From Devosia neptuniae (GTDB lineage Bacteria; Pseudomonadota; Alphaproteobacteria; Rhizobiales; Devosiaceae): a DNA stretch of 64,000 bases. The position numbers and the translations under genes are program-made. The notes under the pieces are model-generated. The model saw nothing but the letters and a program-made list of their open reading frames with translations. It was not told the origin of the DNA and did no database searches. Shown here piece by piece: positions 33,437 to 41,881 of this stretch. The stretch lies in contig NZ_CP104964.1 of assembly GCF_025452235.1 (NCBI RefSeq), positions 1-64,000 of the forward strand, in the 5' to 3' direction. How positions within the stretch are numbered: the first letter of the stretch is position 1; every line of letters begins with the position of its first letter.

Positions 33437-35566
33437 GTGAGCTCTATCATCCGCAGACTGCCCGGCATTGTCGCCGCATCGCTGGTGTCGCTGCTGCTGC
33501 TTGTCTTCATCGTCGTGCCGGTTGGCCTGGTGCTGATCAAGAGTTTCGACAATAGCGGGCCGCTGCCGCACTGGCGTCTCGCTGCGATTACCCAGGAGGC
33601 GTTGGACCTGTTGCCCGAGGCCGACCGTACGGCTTCGATCGAGCGGTGGGTGAGGGAGTCCACGCTGTCCGAACGGGTCAAGGCGACCGCGGTGGCCTAT
33701 GAGCTGGCCGGGTTCGAGCCCACCTGGAACACAGCTGATCCTTTCGAGCACCAACAGGTGGCCATCGATACTGCGTTAGCAGCGCTGCCTGGGGCCGAAC
33801 GGCAGGCTGTAGACGTGGCCTTCCCCATAGCACACATCATGCTGCACAAGCGGATCGCGCTGGCTTTTGCCGTGCGCGACAAGCTCTCGACGGACGATTT
33901 CGGCCGGCTCCGCGCCGCCACCGACGAGCGCTACGGGCTTGCCAATTACGTGGCCGTCATCGCCGACTCCTACCTGCGCAAGGCCGCGGTCAACAGCGTC
34001 ACGCTGGCACTGATCTCGGTCCTAACCACTGTCAGCATCGCATATGCCATCGTCTATGGTCTTAATCGCGGTGGCATCGCCAATCCGACGCTGACGCGCA
34101 ATATCCTGCTGCTGCCGCTGGTGGCGCCGCCCATCCTGGTGGCGACGGCGACTACCATGCTGTTCGGCCGGCGCGGCCTCGTCACCTATACGCTGTTCGA
34201 GCAGACACTGGGTATCAGCAGTGCCGATACGTTCAATGTCTATGGGCCACTGGGTATCGTCATTGCGCAGACCCTGTCCTTCCTGCCCACCACGCTGATC
34301 GTGCTCGATAATGCCATGCGCCGGCAGGACGGGCGGCTGGAGGAAGCAGCGCTGATGCTGGGGGCAGGGCGCTTGGCGCTGTTCCGCAACATCACCCTGC
34401 CACTGAGCTGGCCCGGGCTGAAACGCGCCGTGGTGCTGGTGTTCATCCAGAGCCTCACCGATTTCGGCAATCCCATGATCCTGGGTCGCGATACGCCCGT
34501 ATTGGCCGGCGTGATTTACAACGAGATCACCGGCTTCCAGAACACGCCGCTGGCCTCGGCTATCTGCCTGTGGCTGATCGTGCCGTCGCTGCTGCTCTAC
34601 TTGGCGCTCGAGCAGTTCGGGCGGCGCAAACGCTATGTCAGCAACGATGCGGGCACGCCGGCCGAACACAAGCAACCGCTTGCCGTCCGCGTTGGGTTGA
34701 CGGGATTGGCCGGGTTCTTCTGCGTGCTGATCGTCGCTATCTATCTTGTCATGACCCTGGGGTCGGTAACTCGCATCTGGGGCGTCGACTGGACCTTTAC
34801 GCTAGCCTATTTCAGTCCTGAGGGTCTCGGCGCCGGCATGGAGGGAACCGGCTATGGCTCGCGCGACGGGGGCCTCGGCGAGGTCTGGAACAGTGTCCGG
34901 GTCGCGGCCATCGCGGCGCCGATCGGTGGTCTCCTGGCGCTTGCGATCGGCTATGTCGCCGAACGGCTGAAGCCACCGCTGGGTGACATCATCGGGTTCC
35001 AGGCGCTGATCCCGGCTATCCTGCCCGGTATCATCTTCGGCGTCGGCTATATCATCGCCTTCAACGCGCCCTTTGGCATTAAGCAATTGTCGCTGACGGG
35101 TACTGAGGCGATCATCGTCATCAACATCATGTTCGGTAATCTCTATGTCGGCGTGCTGGCAGCGCGGGCCGCGTTGCAGCGGATCGACCAGTCGGTGGAC
35201 GAGGCGGCCGAAAGCCTGGGTGCGGGCATGATCCGCCGGTTTTGGGAGGTCACCCTTCCCATGCTCCGCATCGCGGCGCTGCTGGGCGTGCTCTATGTGT
35301 TCATTGACGGTTTGACCACGCTCTCTTCGATCATCTTCCTCGTCAGCGGCAGCACCGACCTTGCATCGGTCGCTATCTTCAATGCCGCCAGTTCGTCCAA
35401 CTACGGCTACGCCGCTGCCAAAAGCGTTGGACTGCTGGTGGTTTCGGCCCTGGCCATGGCCATCGTCGTCTGGGTCGAGCGCAGCACGCGGCGGGCGCAG
35501 GGGCTGGGCAGCGGATCAAAGCAACAGCAGCAATTGAGCGTCGTTGGCGCAGGAGCCACTTTCTGA
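33437..35566 (+). CDS. fused two-domain ABC permease with a large periplasmic insert, 709 aa
   Basis: Inner-membrane permease of the FbpB/PhnU type, in which two six-helix permease units are joined. The coupling loops are visible twice: EEAALMLGAGRLALFRNITLP near 305 and DEAAESLGAGMIRRFWEVTLP near 597. Between the first helix (residues about 10-35) and the first permease unit lies a soluble segment of about 130 residues rich in charged residues (EADRTASIERWVRESTLSER and on), which makes the protein longer than usual members. I chose the GTG at 33437, which overlaps the ATPase's expected stop; a GTG one codon earlier is also possible. Confidence 0.87.
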   Translation: MSSIIRRLPGIVAASLVSLLLLVFIVVPVGLVLIKSFDNSGPLPHWRLAAITQEALDLLPEADRTASIERWVRESTLSERVKATAVAYELAGFEPTWNTADPFEHQQVAIDTALAALPGAERQAVDVAFPIAHIMLHKRIALAFAVRDKLSTDDFGRLRAATDERYGLANYVAVIADSYLRKAAVNSVTLALISVLTTVSIAYAIVYGLNRGGIANPTLTRNILLLPLVAPPILVATATTMLFGRRGLVTYTLFEQTLGISSADTFNVYGPLGIVIAQTLSFLPTTLIVLDNAMRRQDGRLEEAALMLGAGRLALFRNITLPLSWPGLKRAVVLVFIQSLTDFGNPMILGRDTPVLAGVIYNEITGFQNTPLASAICLWLIVPSLLLYLALEQFGRRKRYVSNDAGTPAEHKQPLAVRVGLTGLAGFFCVLIVAIYLVMTLGSVTRIWGVDWTFTLAYFSPEGLGAGMEGTGYGSRDGGLGEVWNSVRVAAIAAPIGGLLALAIGYVAERLKPPLGDIIGFQALIPAILPGIIFGVGYIIAFNAPFGIKQLSLTGTEAIIVINIMFGNLYVGVLAARAALQRIDQSVDEAAESLGAGMIRRFWEVTLPMLRIAALLGVLYVFIDGLTTLSSIIFLVSGSTDLASVAIFNAASSSNYGYAAAKSVGLLVVSALAMAIVVWVERSTRRAQGLGSGSKQQQQLSVVGAGATF

Positions 35567-36816
35567 TGATCGAACGTGATGTGCCCGGCACCGCCAGTGC
35601 CGCCCTCGTTGACCGCGACGCCGCCGTGTTTTTTCATCAAGACGGGTCGAGCCCCTGTCTGGCTGCACTCCGACATGTGTCGGGCAGCTGGATCGAGGAT
35701 ATGGATGGCCGGCGCTATCTCGACCTCCACGGCAATACCGCCCACCATATCGGCCACGCGCATCCGGAACTGGTTGCCGCGCTCAAGGCGCAACTCGACG
35801 AGTTGACCTTCTCGCCGCGCCGTTATGCCAACGAGCCGGCGACCGAACTCGCGGAACTGTTGACGGCGCAATGGCCCGACGGACGGGCCAAGGTTCTGTT
35901 CACCACCGGCGGATCTGATGCCATCGAATTGGCGATGAAATTGGCGCGGGTAGTGACGGGGCGCAGCGCGACAGTCTCGCTCGAGGGCTGCTATCACGGC
36001 CACGGCCTAGGCGCCTTTGGCCTATCGCGTGCTGAACCGGACAGGCGTCTGGGAAGTTTCCTGCCAGACCGTGTGCATGTCCGCTCCTATTGGAAGTACG
36101 GCGCGGCGGCGATGATTGAGGATATTGAGCGGGCGCTGCGCGAGACGCCGGGCGGCGTCGCCGCGATAATCGCCGAACCGATACGGTCCAATTGCCACGT
36201 CCCTTCCCTCGAGCTATGGCCCGAGGTTCGACGGCTCTGCGACGCCGCCGGCACGCTGCTGATCTTTGACGAGATTCCGTCGGGTCTGGGCAAGACCGGC
36301 CTCTTCTTCGCCTTCGAGCATTTTGGTGCACGGCCCGATATGGTCGTGCTGGGCAAGGCGCTGGGCGGTGGCATATTGCCTATCGCTGCTGTGCTCGCCG
36401 ACGCCCGTTTCGACATCGCCCCTGAGTTGGCTCTGGGCCATTATACGCACGAGAAAAATCCGCTCACCACACGGGCAGCGCTAACCGGCCTTCGCATCAT
36501 CCTGCGCGACCAGTTGCCGGCACGTGCGGCACGGCTGGAGCAGGTTGTCCGCGAACGCGTCGCGGAACTGGCCCGGAGTATGCCGGCGATCCGTTCGGTG
36601 CGTGGGAAGGGTTTACTCCTTGCCATCGAACTCGACCAGCAGGCTCTGGCTGGCGTTACTGAAGCTACGCTGCTGCAGGCGTTGCTCGACCACGGCATCT
36701 CCACCACCACCAAGGGTAGGGATGCGCTGGGCTTCTCACCGCCGATGACGATAAGCGACGATGAGCTTGTCACAGCCCTTAACAGCATCGCGATCGCAGT
36801 GAGGTCGGTGGTCTGA
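35566..36816 (+). CDS. class-III PLP enzyme, probable PbfA-like aminophosphonate lyase, 416 aa
   Basis: Fold-type I PLP enzyme of the class III aminotransferase family. PLP-binding signs: TTGGSDAIELAMKLAR (phosphate cup), EGCYHGHGLGAFGLSR, LIFDEIPSGLGKTG (Asp to pyridine N) and VLGKALGGGILPIAAV with the Schiff-base lysine. In aminophosphonate clusters an enzyme of this family, PbfA, eliminates ammonia from (R)-1-hydroxy-2-aminoethylphosphonate. The position here, one base overlapping a phosphonate-type permease, supports that reading; ordinary transamination remains possible. No phnW, phnX, phnA or phnY is in the window, so the rest of the pathway must lie elsewhere. Confidence 0.82.
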   Translation: MIERDVPGTASAALVDRDAAVFFHQDGSSPCLAALRHVSGSWIEDMDGRRYLDLHGNTAHHIGHAHPELVAALKAQLDELTFSPRRYANEPATELAELLTAQWPDGRAKVLFTTGGSDAIELAMKLARVVTGRSATVSLEGCYHGHGLGAFGLSRAEPDRRLGSFLPDRVHVRSYWKYGAAAMIEDIERALRETPGGVAAIIAEPIRSNCHVPSLELWPEVRRLCDAAGTLLIFDEIPSGLGKTGLFFAFEHFGARPDMVVLGKALGGGILPIAAVLADARFDIAPELALGHYTHEKNPLTTRAALTGLRIILRDQLPARAARLEQVVRERVAELARSMPAIRSVRGKGLLLAIELDQQALAGVTEATLLQALLDHGISTTTKGRDALGFSPPMTISDDELVTALNSIAIAVRSVV

Positions 36817-36886
36817 GTGAACGACAGTATCTGGCTATATCGGCGTGCTCGCGACCGCGTGACCAAGGTGCAAACCGGGCGTCAAC

Positions 36887-36913
36887 GACTCGCATAATAT
36901 GCGGCCTGGAATG
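36887..36913 (+). repeat. dispersed intergenic repeat, copy B
   Basis: GACTCGCATAATATGCGGCC followed by TGGAATG; first module only, with CGCAT/ATGCG arms. It lies between the aminophosphonate operon and the second hip system. Confidence 0.6.
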
Positions 36914-37127
36914 TTCGAGCTTGACCGCGAAATCTGGACGTCAAAAACCGTCCGGGAGGATGCCGTGCTCATAGGATGGTAGCATACCGTCGCAGGTTGT
37001 TTCAGACCTGATTGCGGCTCGCATGGTCCGTGCCCCATTATGCGGTGGGCGTGCAGTTGCACAAATCGACTTCATACGGAAGACATAACCAGCAAGGGAT
37101 ATTATCTTTTCCATTATGTGCGATTAT

Positions 37128-37140
37128 CCCATATAATGGG
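37128..37140 (+). promoter_or_regulatory. hipBA-2 promoter -10 box inside an inverted repeat
   Basis: CCCATATAATGGG has arms CCCAT/ATGGG; inside it TATAAT (37132-37137) is a perfect -10 box. Further half-sites CCATTAT (37111) and ATTATGATATCC flank it. A repressor bound here would block polymerase directly, as expected for HipB autorepression. Transcription would begin about 37144, at the hipB ATG, suggesting a leaderless message. Confidence 0.6.
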
Positions 37141-37144
37141 CATT

Positions 37145-37444
37145 ATGATATCCATTAAACTGAATTCACCTACTGACGCAATGCGTGGTGTCGCCGTACG
37201 GGCGCGTCGTGCCAGGCTGGAGCAGAACCTAACTCAAAATGGATTGGCGTCTCGCGCCGGGGTAAGTCTGGGTACGCTGAAGCTGTTCGAGAGTTCCGGC
37301 AAATCTTCTTTCGAGACGATCGTGAAGATCGCGTTCGCTCTCGGTGCCGAAGCCGAAATCGAAACGCTATTTCCTGACCGGCCTATCACCAGCATCGATG
37401 ACGTGCTCGAGGCGGCGCCACGCAAGCGAGGGCGGCGCAAATGA
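37145..37444 (+). CDS. hipB: HipB-like helix-turn-helix antitoxin, 99 aa (system 2)
   Basis: Antitoxin partner of the following HipA. Xre-type helix-turn-helix: RARRARLEQNLTQNGLASRA then GVSLGTLKLFESSGKSSFET, followed by a short basic tail ending PRKRGRRK that could contact DNA or the toxin. There is no ribosome site before the ATG at 37145, but the predicted transcription start falls on it, so leaderless translation is likely; an ATG three codons up is the alternative. Overlaps hipA by 4 bases (ATGA). Confidence 0.82.
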   Translation: MISIKLNSPTDAMRGVAVRARRARLEQNLTQNGLASRAGVSLGTLKLFESSGKSSFETIVKIAFALGAEAEIETLFPDRPITSIDDVLEAAPRKRGRRK

Positions 37445-38682
37445 AACAAATCGACCATGTGGTCCTAATCGACGTCAGCCTGGACGTGGGCGCCGACAAG
37501 TTGCCTCTCGGACGCCTTGGATGGCGAACTGGGGAACGTCGCAGCTATTTCGAGTACAGCGAGGCAGCCCTCGACTCCAAGCTTGCACTTTCTCCCTTCG
37601 GCCTACCCCTGAAACGAGGGGCCCAACCTGCACCGAATGCACCCTTCGATGGCATGCACGGACTGTTCAACGACAGCCTTCCCGACGGATGGGGTCGTAA
37701 ACTGCTGAACCGACGCATCCAGAAAATGGGCTATGACTACTCGACCCTTTCACCGATGGACCGGCTGAGCTTCGTAGGAAACACCGGCATGGGTGCACTG
37801 CGTTATACACCTGTGGGCGAACTCGAAGACGTTGACGTCGGTGAACTCGATCTCGATTGGTTGGCCGAACAGGCAGAATTGGTCCAAGCGGAGTCACCGA
37901 CCGCCGACGTGGAGCGATTGCAAGCGGCTCAGGGCGGCTCCGGAGGCGTTCGTCCCAAGGTCGTCATCGGTCTCAACCCCGATACCGGGCTTTCGATGGG
38001 TGACCGAAACCAAGGCCTTCCCGCCGGGTTCGAACCATGGATAGTCAAGTTCCGTTCCGAACAGGACCCGAAGGAAATCGGGCCTGAAGAGTATGCCTAT
38101 TCGTTGATGGCGAAGGCAGCGGGCGTCGAAATGCCCCCGACGAGGCTACTCCATGGCGGCAGCGGAGCCGCTTACTTTGCCGTGCGCCGCTTCGACCGGA
38201 CATTGGACGGGCCCCTTCACATGCACACCCTGAGCGGCTTGCTTCATGCCGACCACAGGGCCCCAGAAGTCGACTATTCGGCGCTTTTGAAAGCGACCCG
38301 TCTGCTGACACGGGACGAACGCCACGTCGACGTCATGGTGCGTCGTATGGCCTTCAACGTCCTTGCCCGCAACCGGGATGACCACTCCAAGAACCATGCT
38401 TTCCTCATGGCACCTGACGCCAGCTGGTCTCCCTCCCCGGCCTATGACTTGACATTCTCGCTCGGTCCGGGCGGTGAGCACAACATGGCGATTGCCGGTG
38501 AGGGCCGAAATCCGACCTCAAAGCACCTCGTGGCCGAAGCGGTCAGAGCTGGCCTAACCGTCGCGCGCGCCAACCAGATAATCGATGAGGTGAAAACGGC
38601 GATCTCGGTTTGGCGTGACCATGCCGCGCAAGCTGGCCTTTCCGAGGAAAGAACTGAAGAGCTGGCGGCATTCCTCCGATGA
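37441..38682 (+). CDS. hipA: HipA-family kinase toxin, 413 aa (system 2)
   Basis: Second HipA kinase in the window, from a different branch than the one at 14862. Couple_hipA N-terminal domain at about 1-115 (FGLPLKRG, LFNDSLPDGWGRKLLNRRI, RLSFVGNTGMGALRY); kinase core with the G-loop region GGSGGVRPKVVIGLN, nucleotide lysine in PWIVKFRSE, catalytic loop NVLARNRDDHSKNHAFL and metal site SPAYDLTFS. All key residues are present. The toxin target cannot be inferred. Confidence 0.9.
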   Translation: MKQIDHVVLIDVSLDVGADKLPLGRLGWRTGERRSYFEYSEAALDSKLALSPFGLPLKRGAQPAPNAPFDGMHGLFNDSLPDGWGRKLLNRRIQKMGYDYSTLSPMDRLSFVGNTGMGALRYTPVGELEDVDVGELDLDWLAEQAELVQAESPTADVERLQAAQGGSGGVRPKVVIGLNPDTGLSMGDRNQGLPAGFEPWIVKFRSEQDPKEIGPEEYAYSLMAKAAGVEMPPTRLLHGGSGAAYFAVRRFDRTLDGPLHMHTLSGLLHADHRAPEVDYSALLKATRLLTRDERHVDVMVRRMAFNVLARNRDDHSKNHAFLMAPDASWSPSPAYDLTFSLGPGGEHNMAIAGEGRNPTSKHLVAEAVRAGLTVARANQIIDEVKTAISVWRDHAAQAGLSEERTEELAAFLR

Positions 38683-38769
38683 TCGCCTTACCATTCTAGT
38701 GTGGATTGCGGATGGCGTCGTGGCTGACGATTGCCCGCGCCGCCGCTTGCGACGAATATCCTCGATATC

Positions 38770-38832
38770 GATTCGCATAATATGTGGTCCGGAACGAGGT
38801 TCGAGGCGGCTGCTTGCGACCCCATTGCGGCC
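38770..38832 (+). repeat. dispersed intergenic repeat, copy C
   Basis: GATTCGCATAATATGTGGTC then CGGAACG, followed after about 20 bases by the second module GACCCCATTGCGGCC (38818-38832). One base breaks the first stem (ATGTG). Confidence 0.6.
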
Positions 38833-38920
38833 GCCGACGGTCTCTAGGCCGTGGGCCGAAAGCAGCCTTGCGCCTCCAGGAAACCTTCTCAGACCTATTG
38901 CTTTTGCCTCACCATTGGCG

Positions 38921-39952
38921 TCACTGGACCGACTGCACGGCTGGGGCCACCTCCGTACCAAGCAGTTCGATCGAGCGAAGCATGGCTTCTGTCTCGAAGG
39001 CTGCGGAGGTCATCTGGAAGGCCACGCGCGAAAGGCCGTTGAGAACGTCATCGGCGTGTCGGATCTTTGCCACGACCGTCTCCGGACTTCCCACGAGGAA
39101 CGCGCCCTTTGGGCCGGTCATCTGGTCAAACTGGGCGCGATCGGGCTGGGGCCAGCCGCGCTCATGGGCATATTTGCCGATCATCTGCGCCCAACCCGGA
39201 TAGAAGCTGTCACGCGCCGCCGCATCGCTGTCGGCGACGAAACCCATGGCATGCACCCCAACTTGCAGCCTGGCCGGGTCATGCCCCGCCTGTTCCCCGG
39301 CCTTGCGATAGAGCTCGACCAGCGGACGGAACCGCTCGAAGCTTCCACCAATGATCGCGATCATCAGTGGCAGGCCGAGCGTACCGGCACGGACAAAGGA
39401 CTGCGGCGTCCCCCCGACGCCCGCCCAGATCGGCATCCGCTCCTGATGCGGTCGCGGGAACACGCCCTGTCCGGTCAGCGCGGGACGGAAACGCCCTTTC
39501 CACGTTGGATAGGCAGTACCGCGCAACAACAGCAGCAGGTTGAGTTTTTCGGCAAACAGGTCGTCGTAGTCGGTCATGGGCAGGCCAAATAGCGGAAACG
39601 CCTCCACCGACGAGCCGCGCCCCGCGACGATTTCCGCCCGGCCGCGGGAGATCAAGTCAAGCGTCGCAAAATTCTGAAACACCCGCACCGGGTCGTCGGC
39701 GCTCAGCACCGTCACCGCACTGGTCAATCCGATCCGGCTGGTCCGCGCTGCAGCGGCCGCCAGGATCATCGCCGGCGCGGAATCGAGGAATTCGGGTCGA
39801 TGGTGCTCGCCAATGCCGAAGAAGTCGAGGCCCACCTCCTCTGCCAGTTCGATCTCGTCCAGCACACCGGCCATCCGATCGGTAGCCGATGGTGTTTCTC
39901 CAGTCCTGGGGTCAGGAAACAAGGCGGCGAAGCTATGAATACCGATTTTCAT
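38921..39952 (-). CDS. LLM-class flavin-dependent oxidoreductase, 343 aa
   Basis: Luciferase-like monooxygenase, an FMN- or F420-dependent TIM barrel. Family marks: EEVGLDFFGIGEHHRPEF near residue 45, RTSRIGLTSAVTVLSADDPV, RAEIVAGRGSSVEAFPLFG, and IWAGVGGTPQSFVRAGTLG. It is related to the paralogue two genes upstream (40638-41690). Last gene of a leftward operon; the ATG at 39952 overlaps the reductase-like gene's stop by 4 bases and has AAGGA upstream. Confidence 0.9.
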   Translation of the reverse strand: MKIGIHSFAALFPDPRTGETPSATDRMAGVLDEIELAEEVGLDFFGIGEHHRPEFLDSAPAMILAAAAARTSRIGLTSAVTVLSADDPVRVFQNFATLDLISRGRAEIVAGRGSSVEAFPLFGLPMTDYDDLFAEKLNLLLLLRGTAYPTWKGRFRPALTGQGVFPRPHQERMPIWAGVGGTPQSFVRAGTLGLPLMIAIIGGSFERFRPLVELYRKAGEQAGHDPARLQVGVHAMGFVADSDAAARDSFYPGWAQMIGKYAHERGWPQPDRAQFDQMTGPKGAFLVGSPETVVAKIRHADDVLNGLSRVAFQMTSAAFETEAMLRSIELLGTEVAPAVQSVQ

Positions 39953-40637
39953 GATGGGTCCTTGCACTCTTTTTCGGTAGGGCACGCGACCTCAGCGGCC
40001 CGCCTGAGCAGGTCTTCGAGCTGGGATGAAGCAACATTGGCACCAAACGCGGCCGTGCCCGGCTGCAGCCTGATCCCGTCGCGCAGCGCGCCCGCTTGCA
40101 CGGCGTCAAAGCCGATCGCGTCGATGAACTCAACGACGATCGCGACATGCCCTGGATCATCGCCCGCCACGGCAATGGCCTTCCTGTCTGCTTCTCCCCT
40201 GGGCCGGGCCTGTTCGTCGAGGTCGTGATAGCCCATGTGATTGAGGCCCTTCACCACCCGCGCGTTGGGCAGGAATTCCTGCACGATCTCGCTGGTAGAC
40301 CGGCGGGATCGATCAGATCGGCCCTTTGGCCATCGGTCTCCCACCAATAGTTCATGGCGTCGATGACCAGTTTGCCACCGAGTTCCGAAACCGGCAGGCT
40401 CTCGTACTTGCCGAGCGGCAAAGCCAGAATAACGAGGTCCGCCCGTCGCGCCGCGTCCGCAGACCAGACAGGCACAGCGCCAGGCGCGAGCACATCCACG
40501 GTTAGCGCGATCCTGTCGGGATCGCCCGACCCGCCGATGAGAACCTTGTAGCCGGCAGCGACAGCAAGGCGGGCCAGGACGACCCCTAACTTGCCCGCAC
40601 CCAATATGCCGACCGTCTTCACTGTCCTGTCGGTCAT
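39949..40637 (-). pseudogene. NADPH:F420-reductase-like gene, frameshifted
   Basis: Rossmann-fold reductase of the NADPH-dependent F420 reductase/NADP-oxidoreductase coenzyme-binding family (COG2085). First part: [21 protein letters not shown], then [13 protein letters not shown] and [14 protein letters not shown]. Near 40283-40293 the frame changes by one base; the second frame continues [20 protein letters not shown] and HMGYHDLDEQARP, which is exactly what the family has next, and ends at 39949. Joined, the protein is about 229 residues, the normal size. It sits between two flavoenzyme genes, touching both, so a shared redox task is likely if the gene is intact in the living cell. Confidence 0.8.
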
Positions 40638-41690
40638 CTAGTTCTGCGCCGCCGCTTTTCGCTCGGTCAGAATGTCCCGCACGCGCGGCACGACCCTGGT
40701 GCCAAAGAGTTCGACCGCCTTGAGGCGGGCGCTCGCCGAAACGGCTCCGGCGGCCGAATAGATCAGGTCGAACCGGCCGACATCCAGCGACTCGATAGCT
40801 TTGGCCATCTTGCGCGCCACGGTTTCGGGCGAGCCGACATAAAGCGAGCCGCTCTCCACATCGGCATCGAACTCGTCTTTGCGCAGCGGCGGCCATCCGC
40901 GCAGGGCACCGATGCGATCGCGTATTTCCCGATAGCCGGGATAGAACAGCGCGCGTGCCTCTTCATCTGTCTCGGCAACGAAACCAGGCGAGTGCATGCC
41001 CACCGGCAAAGCGGAGGTGCCGAATTGCTCGCTGGCGCGCCGATAGAGGTCCACATAGGGCGCGAAGCGAGCCGGCTGCCCGCCGATAATGGCCAGCATC
41101 AGTCCAAAGCCATATTTGGCCGTCCGGATCACTGATTGTGGCGAACCGCCAACCCCCACCCAGGTCGTCAGCCGCCCGGACTCGGTCTTGGGAAACACCT
41201 CTGCATCCCGCAGCGCCGCCCGTGTCGTTCCCGTCCAGGAAACCGGCTTCTCCTCAAGGAGCCGATTGAACAGGTCGATCTTCTCCTCGAAGAGGGTGTC
41301 ATAATCCTTGAGGTCGAATCCGAACAGCGGAAAGGATTCCGTGAACGAGCCTCGGCCGAGAATGACTTCGGCCCGTCCATTGGACAGGGCATCGACCGTG
41401 GCGAAGCGCTGAAACACCCGTACCGGATCATCGGAGCTGAGTACCGTGACGCCCGAAGCAAGGCGAATGCGCGAGGTCCGGGTCGCTATTCCCGCCAGGA
41501 CCGTTTCCGGGCTGGAGATCGCATATTCGGGCCGATGATGCTCACCGAGCGACACCACGTCTATACCGACCTGATCGGCCAGCACCGCTTCTTCGACCGT
41601 GGCGCGTATGGCCTCTGCATGGGATACGATCGCGCCACGGTCGTCCCGCGGCAGATCGCCGAAGGAATCTATTCCAAACTCAATGCTCAT
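40638..41690 (-). CDS. LLM-class flavin-dependent oxidoreductase, 350 aa (paralogue)
   Basis: Luciferase-like flavoenzyme: ADQVGIDVVSLGEHHRPEYA, RTSRIRLASGVTVLSSDDPV, RAEVILGRGSFTESFPLFGF, TTWVGVGGSPQSVIRTAKYG. The two paralogues in this operon share every one of these motifs but differ elsewhere, suggesting partner substrates rather than redundancy. Its stop touches the reductase-like gene's start with no gap; its own start is 9 bases after the DUF2934 stop. Confidence 0.9.
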   Translation of the reverse strand: MSIEFGIDSFGDLPRDDRGAIVSHAEAIRATVEEAVLADQVGIDVVSLGEHHRPEYAISSPETVLAGIATRTSRIRLASGVTVLSSDDPVRVFQRFATVDALSNGRAEVILGRGSFTESFPLFGFDLKDYDTLFEEKIDLFNRLLEEKPVSWTGTTRAALRDAEVFPKTESGRLTTWVGVGGSPQSVIRTAKYGFGLMLAIIGGQPARFAPYVDLYRRASEQFGTSALPVGMHSPGFVAETDEEARALFYPGYREIRDRIGALRGWPPLRKDEFDADVESGSLYVGSPETVARKMAKAIESLDVGRFDLIYSAAGAVSASARLKAVELFGTRVVPRVRDILTERKAAAQN

Positions 41691-41699
41691 CAGAAAACC

Positions 41700-41873
41700 C
41701 TATAGTCCGGCCTCGGGGTGGTCCCGCGTATCCAGCTCCAGCCGCAGCGCCGCGAACCAATAGTCCGTCTCGCGCCCTTCTTGCCTTCCGTCTTTCTCCC
41801 ACAGGTCATAAGCCCGCCGGCGCACGCGCTGCTCGAAATCGAGATCGACGAATTTCTCGGTATCCTCGTACAT
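41700..41873 (-). CDS. DUF2934 small protein, 57 aa
   Basis: Short cytoplasmic protein made almost entirely of a DUF2934 motif: QRVRRRAYDLWEKDGRQEGR followed by ETDYWFAALRLEL. Function unknown; such proteins recur in rhizobial stress operons. The ATG at 41873 lies 8 bases after the stop of the DUF5996 gene. Confidence 0.8.
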   Translation of the reverse strand: MYEDTEKFVDLDFEQRVRRRAYDLWEKDGRQEGRETDYWFAALRLELDTRDHPEAGL

Positions 41874-41881
41874 GGCCGTCC

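Noticed and set aside
37145..38682. Prophage or integrative element around the hip modules
   Set aside because: No integrase, tRNA gene or direct-repeat ends could be found near either hip locus.
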